NCBI RefSeq assembly: GCF_001514115.1
Contig: NZ_KQ948478.1
Location: forward strand, 50,012-114,011
DNA from: Streptomyces olivochromogenes
GTDB taxonomy: Bacteria; Actinomycetota; Actinomycetes; Streptomycetales; Streptomycetaceae
DNA length: 64,000 nucleotides
Direction: 5' to 3'
Part shown: positions 34,989-44,007 of the stretch, one piece after another
Position numbering within the stretch: the stretch's first letter is position 1
Layout of the letters: each line of letters starts with the position of its first letter
Notes under the pieces: generated by a model
Told to the model about the DNA's origin: nothing
Database searches by the model: none
The model's input: the letters and a program-made list of their open reading frames with translations, nothing else
Program-made: the position numbers and the translations under genes

Positions 34989-35908
34989 CCCGGACCGAAG
35001 AGTTCGAACAGCTGCGGCCGCTGCTGTTCTCGATCGCCTACCGGATCCTGGGCAGCGTGAGCGAGGCCGAGGACGCGGTCCAGGAGACCTGGCTGCGCTA
35101 CGAGCTCTCCACGACCCGGCCCGCGTCGGCCAAGGCGTTCCTGTCGGCCGTGGTCACCCGGATCTCGATCGACGTGCTGCGCTCGGCCCGCCTGCGGCGG
35201 GAGGAGTACGTCGGGCCGTGGTTCCCCGAGCCGCTGCTCACCGACCCCTACGAGGACCCGGAGCACTCGGCGGAACTGGCCGACACGCTGTCGATGGCAT
35301 CTCTGTTGCTGCTGGAACGGCTCAGCCCGCTGGAACGTGCGGTCTTCGTCCTGCGGGAGGTGTTCGCCTTCGGCTTCCCGGACATCGCCTCGGCGGTGGG
35401 CAGGTCGGAGACGGCGTGCCGCCAGCTCGCGGTGCGGGCACGCCGCCACATGGACGCGGGCCGGCCCCGGTTCGAGGCCGACAGGAAGGAGCGCGAGAAG
35501 CTCGCCGAGCGGTTCTTCGACGCCTTGCGGGAGGGGAACATCGACGGGCTGCGGGAACTCCTCGCCGGCGACGTGTCGCTGGTCGGGGACGGCGGCGGCA
35601 AGGCCCCGCAGTGGGCCAGCGGCTTCTTCGGCGCCGACCATGTGTCCGAGGTGCTCGCCACCCTCCTCCCGCCGTTCATCCAGATCGGTGGCGTCGTGGA
35701 ACGGCACCAGGTGAACGGCCAGCCGGGCGCGATCTTCCGCGACCCGGACGGCAAGGTCCTCAACACCTGGACACTCGACATCCTCGACGGACGGATCCAG
35801 ACCATCCGCACGGTGAGCAACCCCGACAAGCTCGGGCACGTGGGCCCCGTAGCGGACGCATGGGCGGTCCTGCGCGAAACACAACAGGTCCGTCGGGACG
35901 TGGACTGA
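34985..35908 (+). CDS. sigJ: ECF41-family RNA polymerase sigma factor (SigJ type)
   Basis: A 307-residue sigma factor. Region 2 covers residues 8-75 (F-S-I-A-Y-R-I-L-G-S-V-S-E-A-E-D-A-V-Q-E-T-W-L) and region 4 about residues 105-155 (L-S-P-L-E-R-A-V-F-V-L-R-E-V-F). A SnoaL-like C-terminal domain follows, with the ECF41 hallmark D-G-G-G-K at residues 202-206. In this family the C-terminal extension acts as a built-in regulator in place of an anti-sigma factor. The GTG start overlaps the epimerase stop (GTGA). A matching promoter lies upstream of the operon. Confidence 0.93.
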   Translation: MTRTEEFEQLRPLLFSIAYRILGSVSEAEDAVQETWLRYELSTTRPASAKAFLSAVVTRISIDVLRSARLRREEYVGPWFPEPLLTDPYEDPEHSAELADTLSMASLLLLERLSPLERAVFVLREVFAFGFPDIASAVGRSETACRQLAVRARRHMDAGRPRFEADRKEREKLAERFFDALREGNIDGLRELLAGDVSLVGDGGGKAPQWASGFFGADHVSEVLATLLPPFIQIGGVVERHQVNGQPGAIFRDPDGKVLNTWTLDILDGRIQTIRTVSNPDKLGHVGPVADAWAVLRETQQVRRDVD

Positions 35909-36102
35909 CCCGAAGCGCGCAGTGCGCTCCAGACTCGTGGTGCCGGGTGCCGCAGTCGGGCCGGGAACTCGCCGTAGCAGCAGGGATCTCACCATCGCGG
36001 ACATGCACCCCCGCACACGGCTCGGGCAAACAGCGTTGGACGGCAACGGCTTGTCGGGCCCCAACCAGAAACCAAGCAGCGACAGGTTCGGCGCACCAGG
36101 AC

Positions 36103-36145
36103 CAGAACCAGAACCAATTGCAGAACCAATTGCAGAATCCAGAAC
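36103..36145 (+). repeat. short direct repeats upstream of the FMN reductase
   Basis: CAGAACCAATTG occurs twice in tandem (36109-36132), flanked by CAGAAC before and CAGAATCCAGAAC after. The array ends just before the AGGAGG ribosome site. It is markedly AT-richer than its surroundings. Confidence 0.7.
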
Positions 36146-36158
36146 AGGAGGATCGGAC

Positions 36159-36740
36159 ATGATCAGGATCGGCATCATCATCGGCAGCACCCGTCCCGGC
36201 CGGAACGGCGACCAGGTGGCCCGATGGGTCCGGGAGCTGGCGGTTGAACACGCGGGCGACGTCGCGGACTTCGAGCTTGTGGACCTGAAGGACTACGCGC
36301 TGCCGCTGCTCGACGAGCCCGTGCCGGCGCGCATGGCACCGGGCCGGCGGCCCCACACACGGCGATGGGCCCACCGGATCGAATCGTGCGACGCCTTCAT
36401 CGTCGTCACGCCCGAGTACAACACCGCCCCGCCCGCCGCCCTGACCAATGCCATCGACTACCTCCACGCGGAATGGGGCGGCAAGCCGGTCGGTTACGTC
36501 GGCTACGGCATCTTCGGCGCGGTCATGGCGGTGCAGAAACTACGTGCGCAGGCAGGCCCGTTGCGGATGGCGGACATCGGGCCTCAGGTGGCGCTTTCGC
36601 TGCGCGAGGACTTCGAGGCCTTTGCCGACTTCCGGCCGCAGGAGCTGCACGTGGCGGAGGTGCACGGGCTGATCGACGAGCTGCTGGCCTGGGCGCAGGC
36701 GCTCGGCCCGCTGCGCGCAGCTTCCCGGGCCGCGGCCTGA
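36159..36740 (+). CDS. NADPH-dependent FMN reductase family protein
   Basis: A 193-residue flavodoxin-fold enzyme. The FMN phosphate loop is G-S-T-R-P-G-R-N-G at residues 9-17, and the family signature is T-P-E-Y-N-T-A-P-P-A-A-L-T-N-A-I-D-Y-L. Such enzymes use NAD(P)H to reduce FMN, quinones or azo compounds in the cytosol. AGGAGG lies eight bases before the ATG. It follows the sigma-factor operon after 250 bp on the same strand and could be a target of that sigma factor; I did not find a second copy of the promoter. Confidence 0.92.
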   Translation: MIRIGIIIGSTRPGRNGDQVARWVRELAVEHAGDVADFELVDLKDYALPLLDEPVPARMAPGRRPHTRRWAHRIESCDAFIVVTPEYNTAPPAALTNAIDYLHAEWGGKPVGYVGYGIFGAVMAVQKLRAQAGPLRMADIGPQVALSLREDFEAFADFRPQELHVAEVHGLIDELLAWAQALGPLRAASRAAA

Positions 36741-36918
36741 ACGGCCGAAACCCCCCGTCCCCATCCTCTACAACGTTGGATCCGCTGTACGAACGGTGAC
36801 GGTCCGCACCCCGGCCCTCGCGCCGGAGGCGGACCGGCCCGTCGATCCGATCGTCTGGCCCGCTGCCAACCTCAACACCGGCTGCAGGACCTGATCTCCA
36901 TCGTCACCGACCTCCTCG

Positions 36919-37482
36919 GTGCCAGAGACCCACGGCGTGGCGAGGATGCCGCTGCGGCGTTGCGCGTGGCCGGCGGCAACGCGCGCGGTCGTCCTGGACG
37001 TCACCGACCAGGCCACCGCCCGGGCCGCCGCACAGCAGATCGGGGAACGCTTCGGCCACCTCGACGTGCTGATCAACATCGTCAATGTCAGTAGCGCCGC
37101 CGGGTCGCTGACCATCACGAGCGACCCGAACGGCCCGCTGTCGGCTCTACCGACGTCGGCCGCGTACATTGAGCGGCGAGCGGACCGTGAGGTCCACGTA
37201 GGTGTACTCGTCCTGCCGGACGGGGCGGTATTCGACGCGGAAGCAGGCAGGGCTGTCGACGGTAAGGCGTTCGCCTGCCTCAAGGGCGACGACCTCGCGT
37301 TCAAACTCGGGGACGGCACACCCGCCCACGCCGAAGCCCTTGCCCTCTCTGGCGCGGAACTCTTCGACCCGTCCGGCAATCACCGCCCCTTCAAGGACTG
37401 GGTCGCCGTTCCCTGCACGCACGCCGCGCAGTGGCTCCGCCTGGCCGAGTCCGCACTCGACGGCGTCGGCGCCACCTCATGA
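36919..37482 (+). pseudogene. chimeric open frame: SDR fragment joined to a YjbR/TfoX-like end
   Basis: The first part reads V-V-L-D-V-T-D-Q-A-T-A-R-A-A-A-Q-Q-I, then L-D-V-L-I-N-I-V-N-V-S-S-A-A-G-S-L. These are two pieces of an SDR with the N-A-G region between them deleted. From about codon 95 it changes to G-R-A-V-D-G-K-A-F-A-C-L-K-G-D-D-L-A-F-K-L and H-R-P-F-K-D-W-V-A-V-P, the pattern of small MmcQ/YjbR- or TfoX-like proteins. Neither half is complete. The frame stays open by chance or by selection; I treat it as a fused remnant. Confidence 0.5.
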
Positions 37483-37536
37483 CGCTGCGGGCCATCGCGT
37501 CGCGGACGCGCTCGGTTCGTGACGGTGGCTGCGCTG

Positions 37537-38154
37537 TCATTCTCGTGATGTTGCCGAGGCGTGCTCGGTGATGGCCTCGAAGAGGAGAAGGCCCTGATCC
37601 ACCAGCTCGTCCCTCGAGATGTCCAGAACTCCGTTGAACCAGCTCAGCAGCATCTCGCTGACCGCGCCCACGACCGCCACGGACAGGGTGGCGGTGTCGA
37701 TCCGGGGGTCGTGGAGCCCTTCCCTCAGGAGGGAGTCCACGAGGCCGCTCATGCGCTGCAGGCCCAGACGTCGTTCGTGTGCTGTGAGGGGACCGGCACC
37801 CAGGGATTCCGCGAGTTTGACGCGCCCTTTCCTCGGGTCTTGCAGAGGAAGCCCGACGATGACGTCGATCATGTTTCGAGCCCGGTCGCGCAGCGGCTGG
37901 TCTGTTCCGATCGCCTCGGCGCATCGGGTGATCTGCTCCTCGTAGATGTCTCTCATGAGCGCTGCCATGAGATCGTCGAGGGATGAGAAGCTCTCCGCGA
38001 AGTACCTGTCCTTCAGTCCGGCGTGGCGGAGTACCGCACTGATCGACGTGTGGGCGTATCCCTGGCTGGAGAAAAGTTCGAGACCGCTTTCCATGAGGCG
38101 CCGACGGCGGAGCGATGTGCGCTGTTCCGCCGTTGCTCCGCCATATGTCCTCAT
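37537..38154 (-). CDS. TetR-family transcriptional regulator
   Basis: A 205-residue repressor. The N-terminal HTH spans R-R-R-R-L-M-E-S-G-L-E-L-F-S-S-Q-G-Y to A-V-L-R-H-A-G-L-K-D-R-Y-F-A-E-S-F. The helical ligand-binding half follows. AGAGG precedes the chosen ATG; 42 in-frame codons upstream are rejected. It is divergent from the aldehyde dehydrogenase/GMC operon and probably represses it from the inverted repeat at 38314-38345. Confidence 0.88.
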   Translation of the reverse strand: MRTYGGATAEQRTSLRRRRLMESGLELFSSQGYAHTSISAVLRHAGLKDRYFAESFSSLDDLMAALMRDIYEEQITRCAEAIGTDQPLRDRARNMIDVIVGLPLQDPRKGRVKLAESLGAGPLTAHERRLGLQRMSGLVDSLLREGLHDPRIDTATLSVAVVGAVSEMLLSWFNGVLDISRDELVDQGLLLFEAITEHASATSRE

Positions 38155-38313
38155 GATGTGCACCTCTCTTTGAGGCGTCCTGCTCATGGTGCGAGGTCGC
38201 GCACCGGGGCCTGGCCTGCCGACCGCGATGCTCACTGGCATCGCGTGAGGATTTGAGCCGTCGGTCCGGCCTTCCCCCATTGGGCGGCCACCAAAGTTTT
38301 CTGCCTATATTCT

Positions 38314-38345
38314 ACCCATCTGGTGACGCTCTACCCCAGATGGGT
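38314..38345. promoter_or_regulatory. inverted repeat ACCCATCTGG / CCAGATGGGT
   Basis: Perfect 10-bp arms around a 12-bp spacer, in an AT-rich patch (TATATT at about 38307) of the 434-bp space between the TetR gene and the aldehyde dehydrogenase gene. Best candidate operator for this TetR. Confidence 0.65.
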
Positions 38346-38588
38346 GTAATGTCGCATTTATTCAGTCGTGAATCATGAAAGCGCTCCTCGCAAGGCCGGT
38401 ACCAGCCCCAAGGGGCGTCGCAGATGTGGCCCACCCGCAGGTTCGGCGCGCCGGGCCACGGCGCAAGAAGGTCATGACCGGTAACGGCCTGCGTGCCGTG
38501 CCGAGCACCCTCGTGCCCGCTGGTCATCCACGTATCGAACACCACGGAGTGCCGTGGTCCCGAGGCCATGCCGAGGGGAGATTTCGCC

Positions 38589-40025
38589 ATGCATCACAAC
38601 CATCTGTTCATCGGCGGACGCTGGGTACACACGTCCGGCGATCGCGTCATCAATGCCGTGTCCGCAAGTACCGGCGATCACCTCGGTGCGGTACCGGACG
38701 GTTCCCAGGTCGACATCGACCGGGCGGTCGGGGCCGCTCGTGCCGCATTCGACGCACCGACCGGCTGGGCTTCCTGGAACACGGAACGTCGCGCGGCCGC
38801 CATGATCCGTCTCGCGGATGCGCTCGATGCCAGGAAGGGGGCGACGTCCGACGCCGTGAGCGCGCAGAACGGCATGCCGATCACTGTCGCCCGGTCCTTC
38901 GAAGGTGTGGTGCCGTCAGCCCTGCTGCGCTATTACGCGGCTCTGGCCGACAGCATGCCTGGCGAGGAACTGCGTACCGGACTGCCCCGTGGCACCACCC
39001 TGGTCCGCCGGGAACCCGCAGGCGTCGTAGCCGCCATCATGACCTGGAACTTCCCTCAGACCATCGCCTTCTTCAAGATAGCCCCGGCTCTGGCGGCCGG
39101 TTGCGTGCTCGTCCTCAAGCCGGCACCGGAGACGGTCCTCGACTCGGTGCTGCTGGCGGAGGCGGTCGAGGAAGCGGGCATCCCCGACGGCGTGATCAAT
39201 ATCGTTCCGGGCGGCCGCGACACCGGCGCGTATCTGGTCTCCCATCCTGGCGTCGACAAGGTGTCGTTCACCGGATCCACCAGAGCGGGGCGTCAAGTGG
39301 CTGCCAAATGCGCCGAGTTGCTGCGGCCGGTGACCCTGGAGCTGGGAGGCAAGTCCGCCGCCGTCGTCCTCGACGACGCCGACCTCGCCGCGAACCCAGA
39401 GCAGTTCTTCATGGCCAGTCTGCTGAACAACGGTCAGACCTGTTACGCGAGTACCAGGATCCTGGCCTCCCGCAGCAGGTATCGGGACGTGGTCGAGTTC
39501 TGTACGGCGATGGCCCGTGACGCCGTCGTCGGTGACGCGCTCGACCCCGACACCCAGATCGGCCCGCTCGTCAGCCGGCGTCAGCGCGAACGTGTGCTGG
39601 GTTACATCAAGACCGGCCTCGACGAGGGGGCTCGGCTCACCACCGGAGGAGGCCGCCCGCCCGGCCTCGACCGAGGCTGGTTCATCGAACCCACCGTGTT
39701 CGCCGACGTCGAGAACGCGTCGACCATCGCGCAGGAAGAGATCTTCGGCCCGGTCCTCACGATCACGCCCTACGACGGCGAGGACGAGGCGGTACGCCTG
39801 GCGAACGAGTCGGCCTACGGCCTCGCCGGCACCGTCTGGACCACGGACCTGGATCACGGTGCCCAGGTGGCCCGCCGTTTCCGGACCGGCACCGTCGGGC
39901 TCAACGGCTATCTGCCCGACCTCACCTCCCCCTACGGAGGCAGGAAGGCCAGCGGACTCGGCAGCGAACTCGGGCCCGAGGGGCTTCTTGCATACCAGCA
40001 GGTCCAGTCGATCTACCACCCCTGA
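38589..40025 (+). CDS. NAD-dependent aldehyde dehydrogenase
   Basis: A 478-residue ALDH-superfamily enzyme. Catalytic Cys285 is in N-N-G-Q-T-C-Y, the general base Glu251 in L-E-L-G-G-K, and the oxyanion Asn154 in M-T-W-N-F-P. The end S-P-Y-G-G-R-K-A-S-G-L-G-S-E is typical. It oxidises an aldehyde to the acid in the cytosol. GGGGAG lies before the ATG; an upstream in-frame ATG group lacks such a site. Seventy-six bases later follows a GMC oxidoreductase, which would make the aldehyde from an alcohol. The pair resembles choline/betaine or polyether alcohol pathways; the substrate is unproven. Confidence 0.92.
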   Translation: MHHNHLFIGGRWVHTSGDRVINAVSASTGDHLGAVPDGSQVDIDRAVGAARAAFDAPTGWASWNTERRAAAMIRLADALDARKGATSDAVSAQNGMPITVARSFEGVVPSALLRYYAALADSMPGEELRTGLPRGTTLVRREPAGVVAAIMTWNFPQTIAFFKIAPALAAGCVLVLKPAPETVLDSVLLAEAVEEAGIPDGVINIVPGGRDTGAYLVSHPGVDKVSFTGSTRAGRQVAAKCAELLRPVTLELGGKSAAVVLDDADLAANPEQFFMASLLNNGQTCYASTRILASRSRYRDVVEFCTAMARDAVVGDALDPDTQIGPLVSRRQRERVLGYIKTGLDEGARLTTGGGRPPGLDRGWFIEPTVFADVENASTIAQEEIFGPVLTITPYDGEDEAVRLANESAYGLAGTVWTTDLDHGAQVARRFRTGTVGLNGYLPDLTSPYGGRKASGLGSELGPEGLLAYQQVQSIYHP

Positions 40026-40101
40026 TGCGACGTCCGGTATCCGTCGCCCGGCTCGGGCGAATCGAGGCGACGGCCGTCCGCCGGGCGAGGAAGGAGCCAG
40101 C

Positions 40102-41754
40102 ATGACTTCCACCGGAACCGAAGGATTCGATTACGTCATCGTGGGCGCCGGCAGCGCCGGTTGTGTGCTCGCCGACCACCTGAGCCGCGACGACCGCGTC
40201 CGCGTGCTGCTCCTCGAAGCGGGCGGCCCCGACACCGACGAACTCATCCACATCCCGGCCGCGCTCGGAATGCTCTTCGGATCGCACTCCGACTGGAGCT
40301 ACCGGACCGTCGAGCAGTCCCAGCCGGGCCGCACCTTCTCCTGGCCCCGGGGCAAGACACTCGGCGGCTCGTCATCCACCAACGTCATGATCTACACCCG
40401 GGGCAACCGGCACGACTACGACGGCTGGCGTGACGAGCACGGTGCGAAAGGCTGGGGCTACGACGACGTCCTGCCGTATTTCATGAAGTGCGAGTCGAAC
40501 CGCCGCCTCGGCGAGCCCTACCACGGTTCGGACGGACCCCTGCACGTCGAGGACCGCGTCTACACCCACGAACTCTCACGGTCCTGGCTGGACGCCGCCG
40601 TGGAATGGGGACTGGACCACAACGACGACTTCGCGGGTACGTCCCCTGTCGGCGCCGGCCTGTACCAGGTGACATGTCATCACGGGCGACGGTGGTCCGC
40701 GGCCGACGCCTATCTGCGCCCGGCCCTTGACCGACCCAACCTCACGGTACGCACCGGCGCCATGGCATCGAAGATCACACTCGACGGATCACGCGCGACC
40801 GGCGTCACCTATCTCCGGGACGGACAGGAGCGGGCGGCCCACGCCGACAGCGAGATCCTGCTCTGCGGCGGATCCATCAACTCGCCCCAACTACTGCTCC
40901 TGTCGGGCATAGGTGACCCTGACGAGCTGCACGATGTGGGGATAGACGTCCGCGTCCCCCTGCCGGGGGTCGGGCGGAACCTGCAGGACCATGTGATGGC
41001 TCCCGTCGTGTGGGAGACCCGGGACTCCACCGACATCGTCCGGGACCTGCTCACCCCGGACAACCTCGAACGGTGGCGTGCCCACGGCGACGGGCCCTTC
41101 GCCTCCAACTACGGCGAGGTCGGTGCGTTCCTCAACGTCACGGACGGCACCGGCCGTCCTGACGTCCAGCTGGTCGGAGGGGCCACGGCACTCATTCTCA
41201 GCGGTGAGGAAGTACCCGACCGGCCGGTGTTCACGACGAACTGCTACCCCCTGAACCCGCGGACCCGCGGCACCGTCCGTCTCGCGTCGGCTGATCCGCA
41301 GGCCCCACCGCTGATCGATCCCCGGTACTTCGACGTACCCGCGGACATGTCGGTCATGGTCGCCGGACTCAGAGCGGTCATGGGCATCGCCCGCCACGCA
41401 CCGTTCGCCGCACACCTGGCACGGTCGTACCTGCCGGCCAGTGCCGGCCCGGACTGTCTGGACGGCATGGACGACGCGGCCCTCGAGGAGTACGTCCGCA
41501 CATGGAGTGCCACGGCGTATCACCCGGTGGGCACCTGCGCCATGGGAACCGGAGACGACTCCGTCGTCAATGCCGACCTGGAGGTCTACGGAGTCGAGCG
41601 ACTCCGTGTAGTCGACGCCTCGGTCATGCCGACCGTCATCAGCGGAAACACCAACGCACCCACGATCATGATCGCCGAAAAGGCGGCCGAGCGGATCAGG
41701 GAGCAGCGTCGCCGTCACAGTGGCGAACCACACCGGGTGACCGCAGCCCATTGA
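40102..41754 (+). CDS. GMC-family FAD-dependent alcohol dehydrogenase
   Basis: A 550-residue flavoprotein. The FAD motif is V-G-A-G-S-A-G-C-V-L-A near residue 15. The first GMC signature is R-G-K-T-L-G-G-S-S-S-T-N-V-M and the second is G-G-S-I-N-S-P-Q-L-L-L-L-S-G-I-G. The active-site His lies in Y-H-P-V-G-T-C and the Asn in S-G-N-T-N-A-P-T. It resembles choline and other alcohol dehydrogenases. AAGGAG precedes the ATG. It is the second gene of the TetR-controlled operon with the aldehyde dehydrogenase; a terminator follows at 41985. Confidence 0.92.
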   Translation: MTSTGTEGFDYVIVGAGSAGCVLADHLSRDDRVRVLLLEAGGPDTDELIHIPAALGMLFGSHSDWSYRTVEQSQPGRTFSWPRGKTLGGSSSTNVMIYTRGNRHDYDGWRDEHGAKGWGYDDVLPYFMKCESNRRLGEPYHGSDGPLHVEDRVYTHELSRSWLDAAVEWGLDHNDDFAGTSPVGAGLYQVTCHHGRRWSAADAYLRPALDRPNLTVRTGAMASKITLDGSRATGVTYLRDGQERAAHADSEILLCGGSINSPQLLLLSGIGDPDELHDVGIDVRVPLPGVGRNLQDHVMAPVVWETRDSTDIVRDLLTPDNLERWRAHGDGPFASNYGEVGAFLNVTDGTGRPDVQLVGGATALILSGEEVPDRPVFTTNCYPLNPRTRGTVRLASADPQAPPLIDPRYFDVPADMSVMVAGLRAVMGIARHAPFAAHLARSYLPASAGPDCLDGMDDAALEEYVRTWSATAYHPVGTCAMGTGDDSVVNADLEVYGVERLRVVDASVMPTVISGNTNAPTIMIAEKAAERIREQRRRHSGEPHRVTAAH

Positions 41755-41984
41755 TCTGATCAAGGGCCTCCAGCGGACGGTAGAACAGGCCGAGGCATCC
41801 GGACGGTGACGGTGACGAGAACATGGACGCGCTCGAGTACTCGCCCGCCGACGCCTCCAGCGCGTTCACCGTCGCAGCCTCCACCCTCACGGACGAGCGC
41901 GCCCACTTCGTCATGGCTGTCACCCGACAGGGTCGGCGTCCTGCCACCGAGACGGTTCCAAATTCCCCAATGCGGCTGTGGGTT

Positions 41985-42019
41985 GGGGCCTGTCCGGCGG
42001 ATCTTGCCGGACAGGCCCC
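41985..42019. terminator. hairpin between convergent GMC and DUF1062 genes
   Basis: A perfect 14-bp stem (GGGGCCTGTCCGGC and its complement) with a 7-nt loop, 16 bp from the DUF1062 stop. It can serve both strands. A rightward frame starting at 41823 crosses it and is not a gene. Confidence 0.8.
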
Positions 42020-42035
42020 TGGTCCCGAAGAGGGC

Positions 42036-42584
42036 TCAGCGCTTGAGCGTGAAGGTGAAGTCGCCGGAGAGCCTGCCGTTCAGCCGGACTGCCGAAACGA
42101 GCTTGCCCTCCGTGATCAGTCTCTCGACCTCGGCCCGCGCAAGACCGCAACCTTCAGCGATCAGTCGCACCGGCCGGACAGGGATCCGCGCCGCGAATCG
42201 GACCAGAACGTCGATCACCTCGCGGTCCAGGTGATCCGATCCGCCGGTGTCGAGGCGCCAGGCGTTGTCCCAGTCGAGGGCGATGCGATTACGGCGCCGC
42301 ACGACCGGATCCTGGAGCAACTCGGCTGCCAGACCAAGGTCGTTGTCATGCAGCCGGTCCAGCAGCTCAGGTCGTACAGAGCGCACATTCATCCGCTCCA
42401 GGACCGTGAGCTTCGCGGTTTCCCCGCACGCGGTACAGAGCGCGAGGAGCCAGGCGTCGATGAGCTTGTGGTTCGCGTTGACGCGAAATTTACCGTTTGC
42501 CCGGAAGCGCTCGGACGCGCACGCGTGGCAACGGCGACGAACGAGCGGCAGGCAGGTGGGCGTGACCACCCAGTTTTCGAGCAC
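42036..42584 (-). CDS. DUF1062 protein with N-terminal zinc-binding cysteines
   Basis: A 182-residue conserved protein starting at GTG. Two Cys pairs, R-R-C-H-A-C-A-S and L-C-T-A-C-G-E, form a likely zinc knuckle. A helical region and a C-terminal half follow, with V-R-L-I-A-E-G-C-G-L-A-R-A-E-V-E-R-L-I resembling a helix-turn-helix. DUF1062 is widespread and of unknown function; the layout suggests a nucleic-acid-binding protein. IS5 debris lies upstream. Confidence 0.85.
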   Translation of the reverse strand: MLENWVVTPTCLPLVRRRCHACASERFRANGKFRVNANHKLIDAWLLALCTACGETAKLTVLERMNVRSVRPELLDRLHDNDLGLAAELLQDPVVRRRNRIALDWDNAWRLDTGGSDHLDREVIDVLVRFAARIPVRPVRLIAEGCGLARAEVERLITEGKLVSAVRLNGRLSGDFTFTLKR

Positions 42585-42669
42585 AGAAGTACACCGGTTT
42601 CAGTGAGAAGTCCGCAGCAAAAAGGAGCGCGGCGCACATGCGCGACGCGCGACAGAGCAGCGCTCGGGA

Positions 42670-43210
42670 GGTCTCACACGGTGTACAACGGCACGTCCTT
42701 CACCAGACGACTTGGTTCGGCAGCACGGTAATGGCGCAACGCGGCGCTGCTCCACTGGTTTTCGAGCGCCTGACCGCCGGGTTCCATCCGGCGGATCACG
42801 GACGAAGTCAGAGCCGGATCACGGCGCTTGTACATCACCTTGTCGAAGTCGGTGGGCCGACCGCCTTTGCTGCCCCGGCGCTTGCGGTTGGCCCGCTGGT
42901 CCTTCGGCTCGGGGATGGTCTGCCTGATGTAGGCGTCTGCGCAGGCAGCGGCGATTACGGCGGGAGTTGCACGCCTTGTCGCCGCCGAGGTGATCCGGGC
43001 GGGTGCGTGGACGCCTGCCGCCTCCACCGGCGTCGTCGGGGCGGTGCTGTCTGTCGGGGCGCGTTTCCCTTCCCGGCACACGCGACGGCTTCTTACGTGC
43101 TCCGGCGGCATGTTGGGGGCGCGACAGGGGGTGGAGTCCACGCTCGCCATGGATCAGTCGATGCGACCTGCCGCGTCGGCGTCGGTTCGGACGGCCCGCA
43201 GGATCTTTGA
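42670..43210 (-). pseudogene. IS5-family transposase remnant
   Basis: Pieces in two or three leftward frames match an IS5 transposase. They are Q-H-A-A-G-A-R-K-K, R-P-R-T-R-P-D-H-L-G-G-D-K-A and I-P-E-P-K-D-Q-R-A-N-R-K-R-R-G-S-K-G-G-R-P. The last is followed by F-D-K-V-M-Y-K-R-R. The N-terminal third and the end are missing, and frames alternate, so it is inactive. It is a different IS5 subgroup from the copies at 16200, 30020 and 59920. Confidence 0.75.
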
Positions 43211-43218
43211 TGGCTCGT

Positions 43219-43827
43219 TCAATGACCAGACAGGCCCTGGTCGGTGGTTCCGTAGGCGGCCATGAACATGTCCAGCAGTCCGTCGATCGCGGCCTCGTCA
43301 ATGGGGCGGGTTGACAGCAGGCTGCGGTAGTAAAGAGTGCCGCACAGCACCTCGGCAGCGAATTCCAGGTTCGCGTCCGCGGTCAGTTCACCGGTGTGCT
43401 GGGCGCGGGTGATCCGATCGAGGGTGCTCTGCTCGACGGTGGCCAGGAATCGTTCGTGCAGGGTCGCCCGTAGCACGGAATCAGCCTGCGCTTCCGCGAT
43501 AACTGCGCGGTAGATGGGGCCGATCGGCGGGCTGGAGAGGGCGAAGCCCGAACGTAGGAACTGTTCGCGCAGATCCCTTCGGACGTCCCCGGTGTCGCGG
43601 TAGTCCAGGTCCCTGGTCCACACGTGACTGAGCGCGTCGAGCAGCAGCGCCGCCTTGGACGGCCAGCGCCGGTAGATCGTGTGCTTTCCGACCCCGGCCC
43701 GCCGGCCGACCGCCTCGATGCTCAGGCCCGCATACCCGGCCTCCGCGGCCAGATCGAGGGTTACCCGCAGCAGCTCTTCGGTGCGCGCGGCCCCTCGGCG
43801 GCGTGGCGTGGCGGGCGTGTCGCTCAT
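43219..43827 (-). CDS. TetR-family transcriptional regulator
   Basis: A 202-residue repressor with a clear HTH: L-A-A-E-A-G-Y-A-G-L-S-I-E-A-V-G-R-R-A-G-V-G-K-H-T-I-Y-R-R-W-P-S-K. The C-terminal domain is of the TetR_C_16-like type. Two near-identical palindromes lie between its start and the divergent DUF1801 gene. It very likely represses both itself and that gene. Confidence 0.92.
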   Translation of the reverse strand: MSDTPATPRRRGAARTEELLRVTLDLAAEAGYAGLSIEAVGRRAGVGKHTIYRRWPSKAALLLDALSHVWTRDLDYRDTGDVRRDLREQFLRSGFALSSPPIGPIYRAVIAEAQADSVLRATLHERFLATVEQSTLDRITRAQHTGELTADANLEFAAEVLCGTLYYRSLLSTRPIDEAAIDGLLDMFMAAYGTTDQGLSGH

Positions 43828-43840
43828 ACGCCAACTCTAT

Positions 43841-43857
43841 CGGCACGCAGCGTGCCG
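43841..43857. promoter_or_regulatory. TetR operator copy 1, CGGCACG-CAG-CGTGCCG
   Basis: Perfect 7-bp arms with a 3-bp centre, 13 bp upstream of the TetR start codon; placed to block its own transcription. Matches copy 2 except in the centre. Confidence 0.8.
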
Positions 43858-43895
43858 TTGACAACGCCGAGGGCTGCGCGCAGCATTCAGTATCG

Positions 43896-43916
43896 ATCGG
43901 CACGGTGCGTGCCGAT
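43896..43916. promoter_or_regulatory. TetR operator copy 2
   Basis: ATCGGCACG and CGTGCCGAT arms (9 bp, perfect) around GTG, centred 57 bp from copy 1 and 102 bp before the DUF1801 start. Suited to control of the rightward gene. Confidence 0.8.
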
Positions 43917-44007
43917 GCTGGAGTGACGGCGTGTCGCCACAGACGCCCAAAATCCCGTCGGATCAGATCAACACCCGCCACATCGGATCAACAAAGGAAG
44001 ATCTGCC

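Noticed and set aside
39517..40101. 195-codon extension of the GMC oxidoreductase
   Set aside because: Lies over the aldehyde dehydrogenase gene; AAGGAG marks the ATG at 40102 and the FAD motif follows normally.
38589..41754. Calling the ALDH/GMC pair betB/betA (choline to betaine)
   Set aside because: Family and order fit, but substrate-specific residues cannot be judged by eye and similar pairs act on other alcohols, so no gene symbols were assigned.
41823..42731. 302-codon rightward frame opposite DUF1062
   Set aside because: Crosses a terminator hairpin and runs antisense to a conserved gene.
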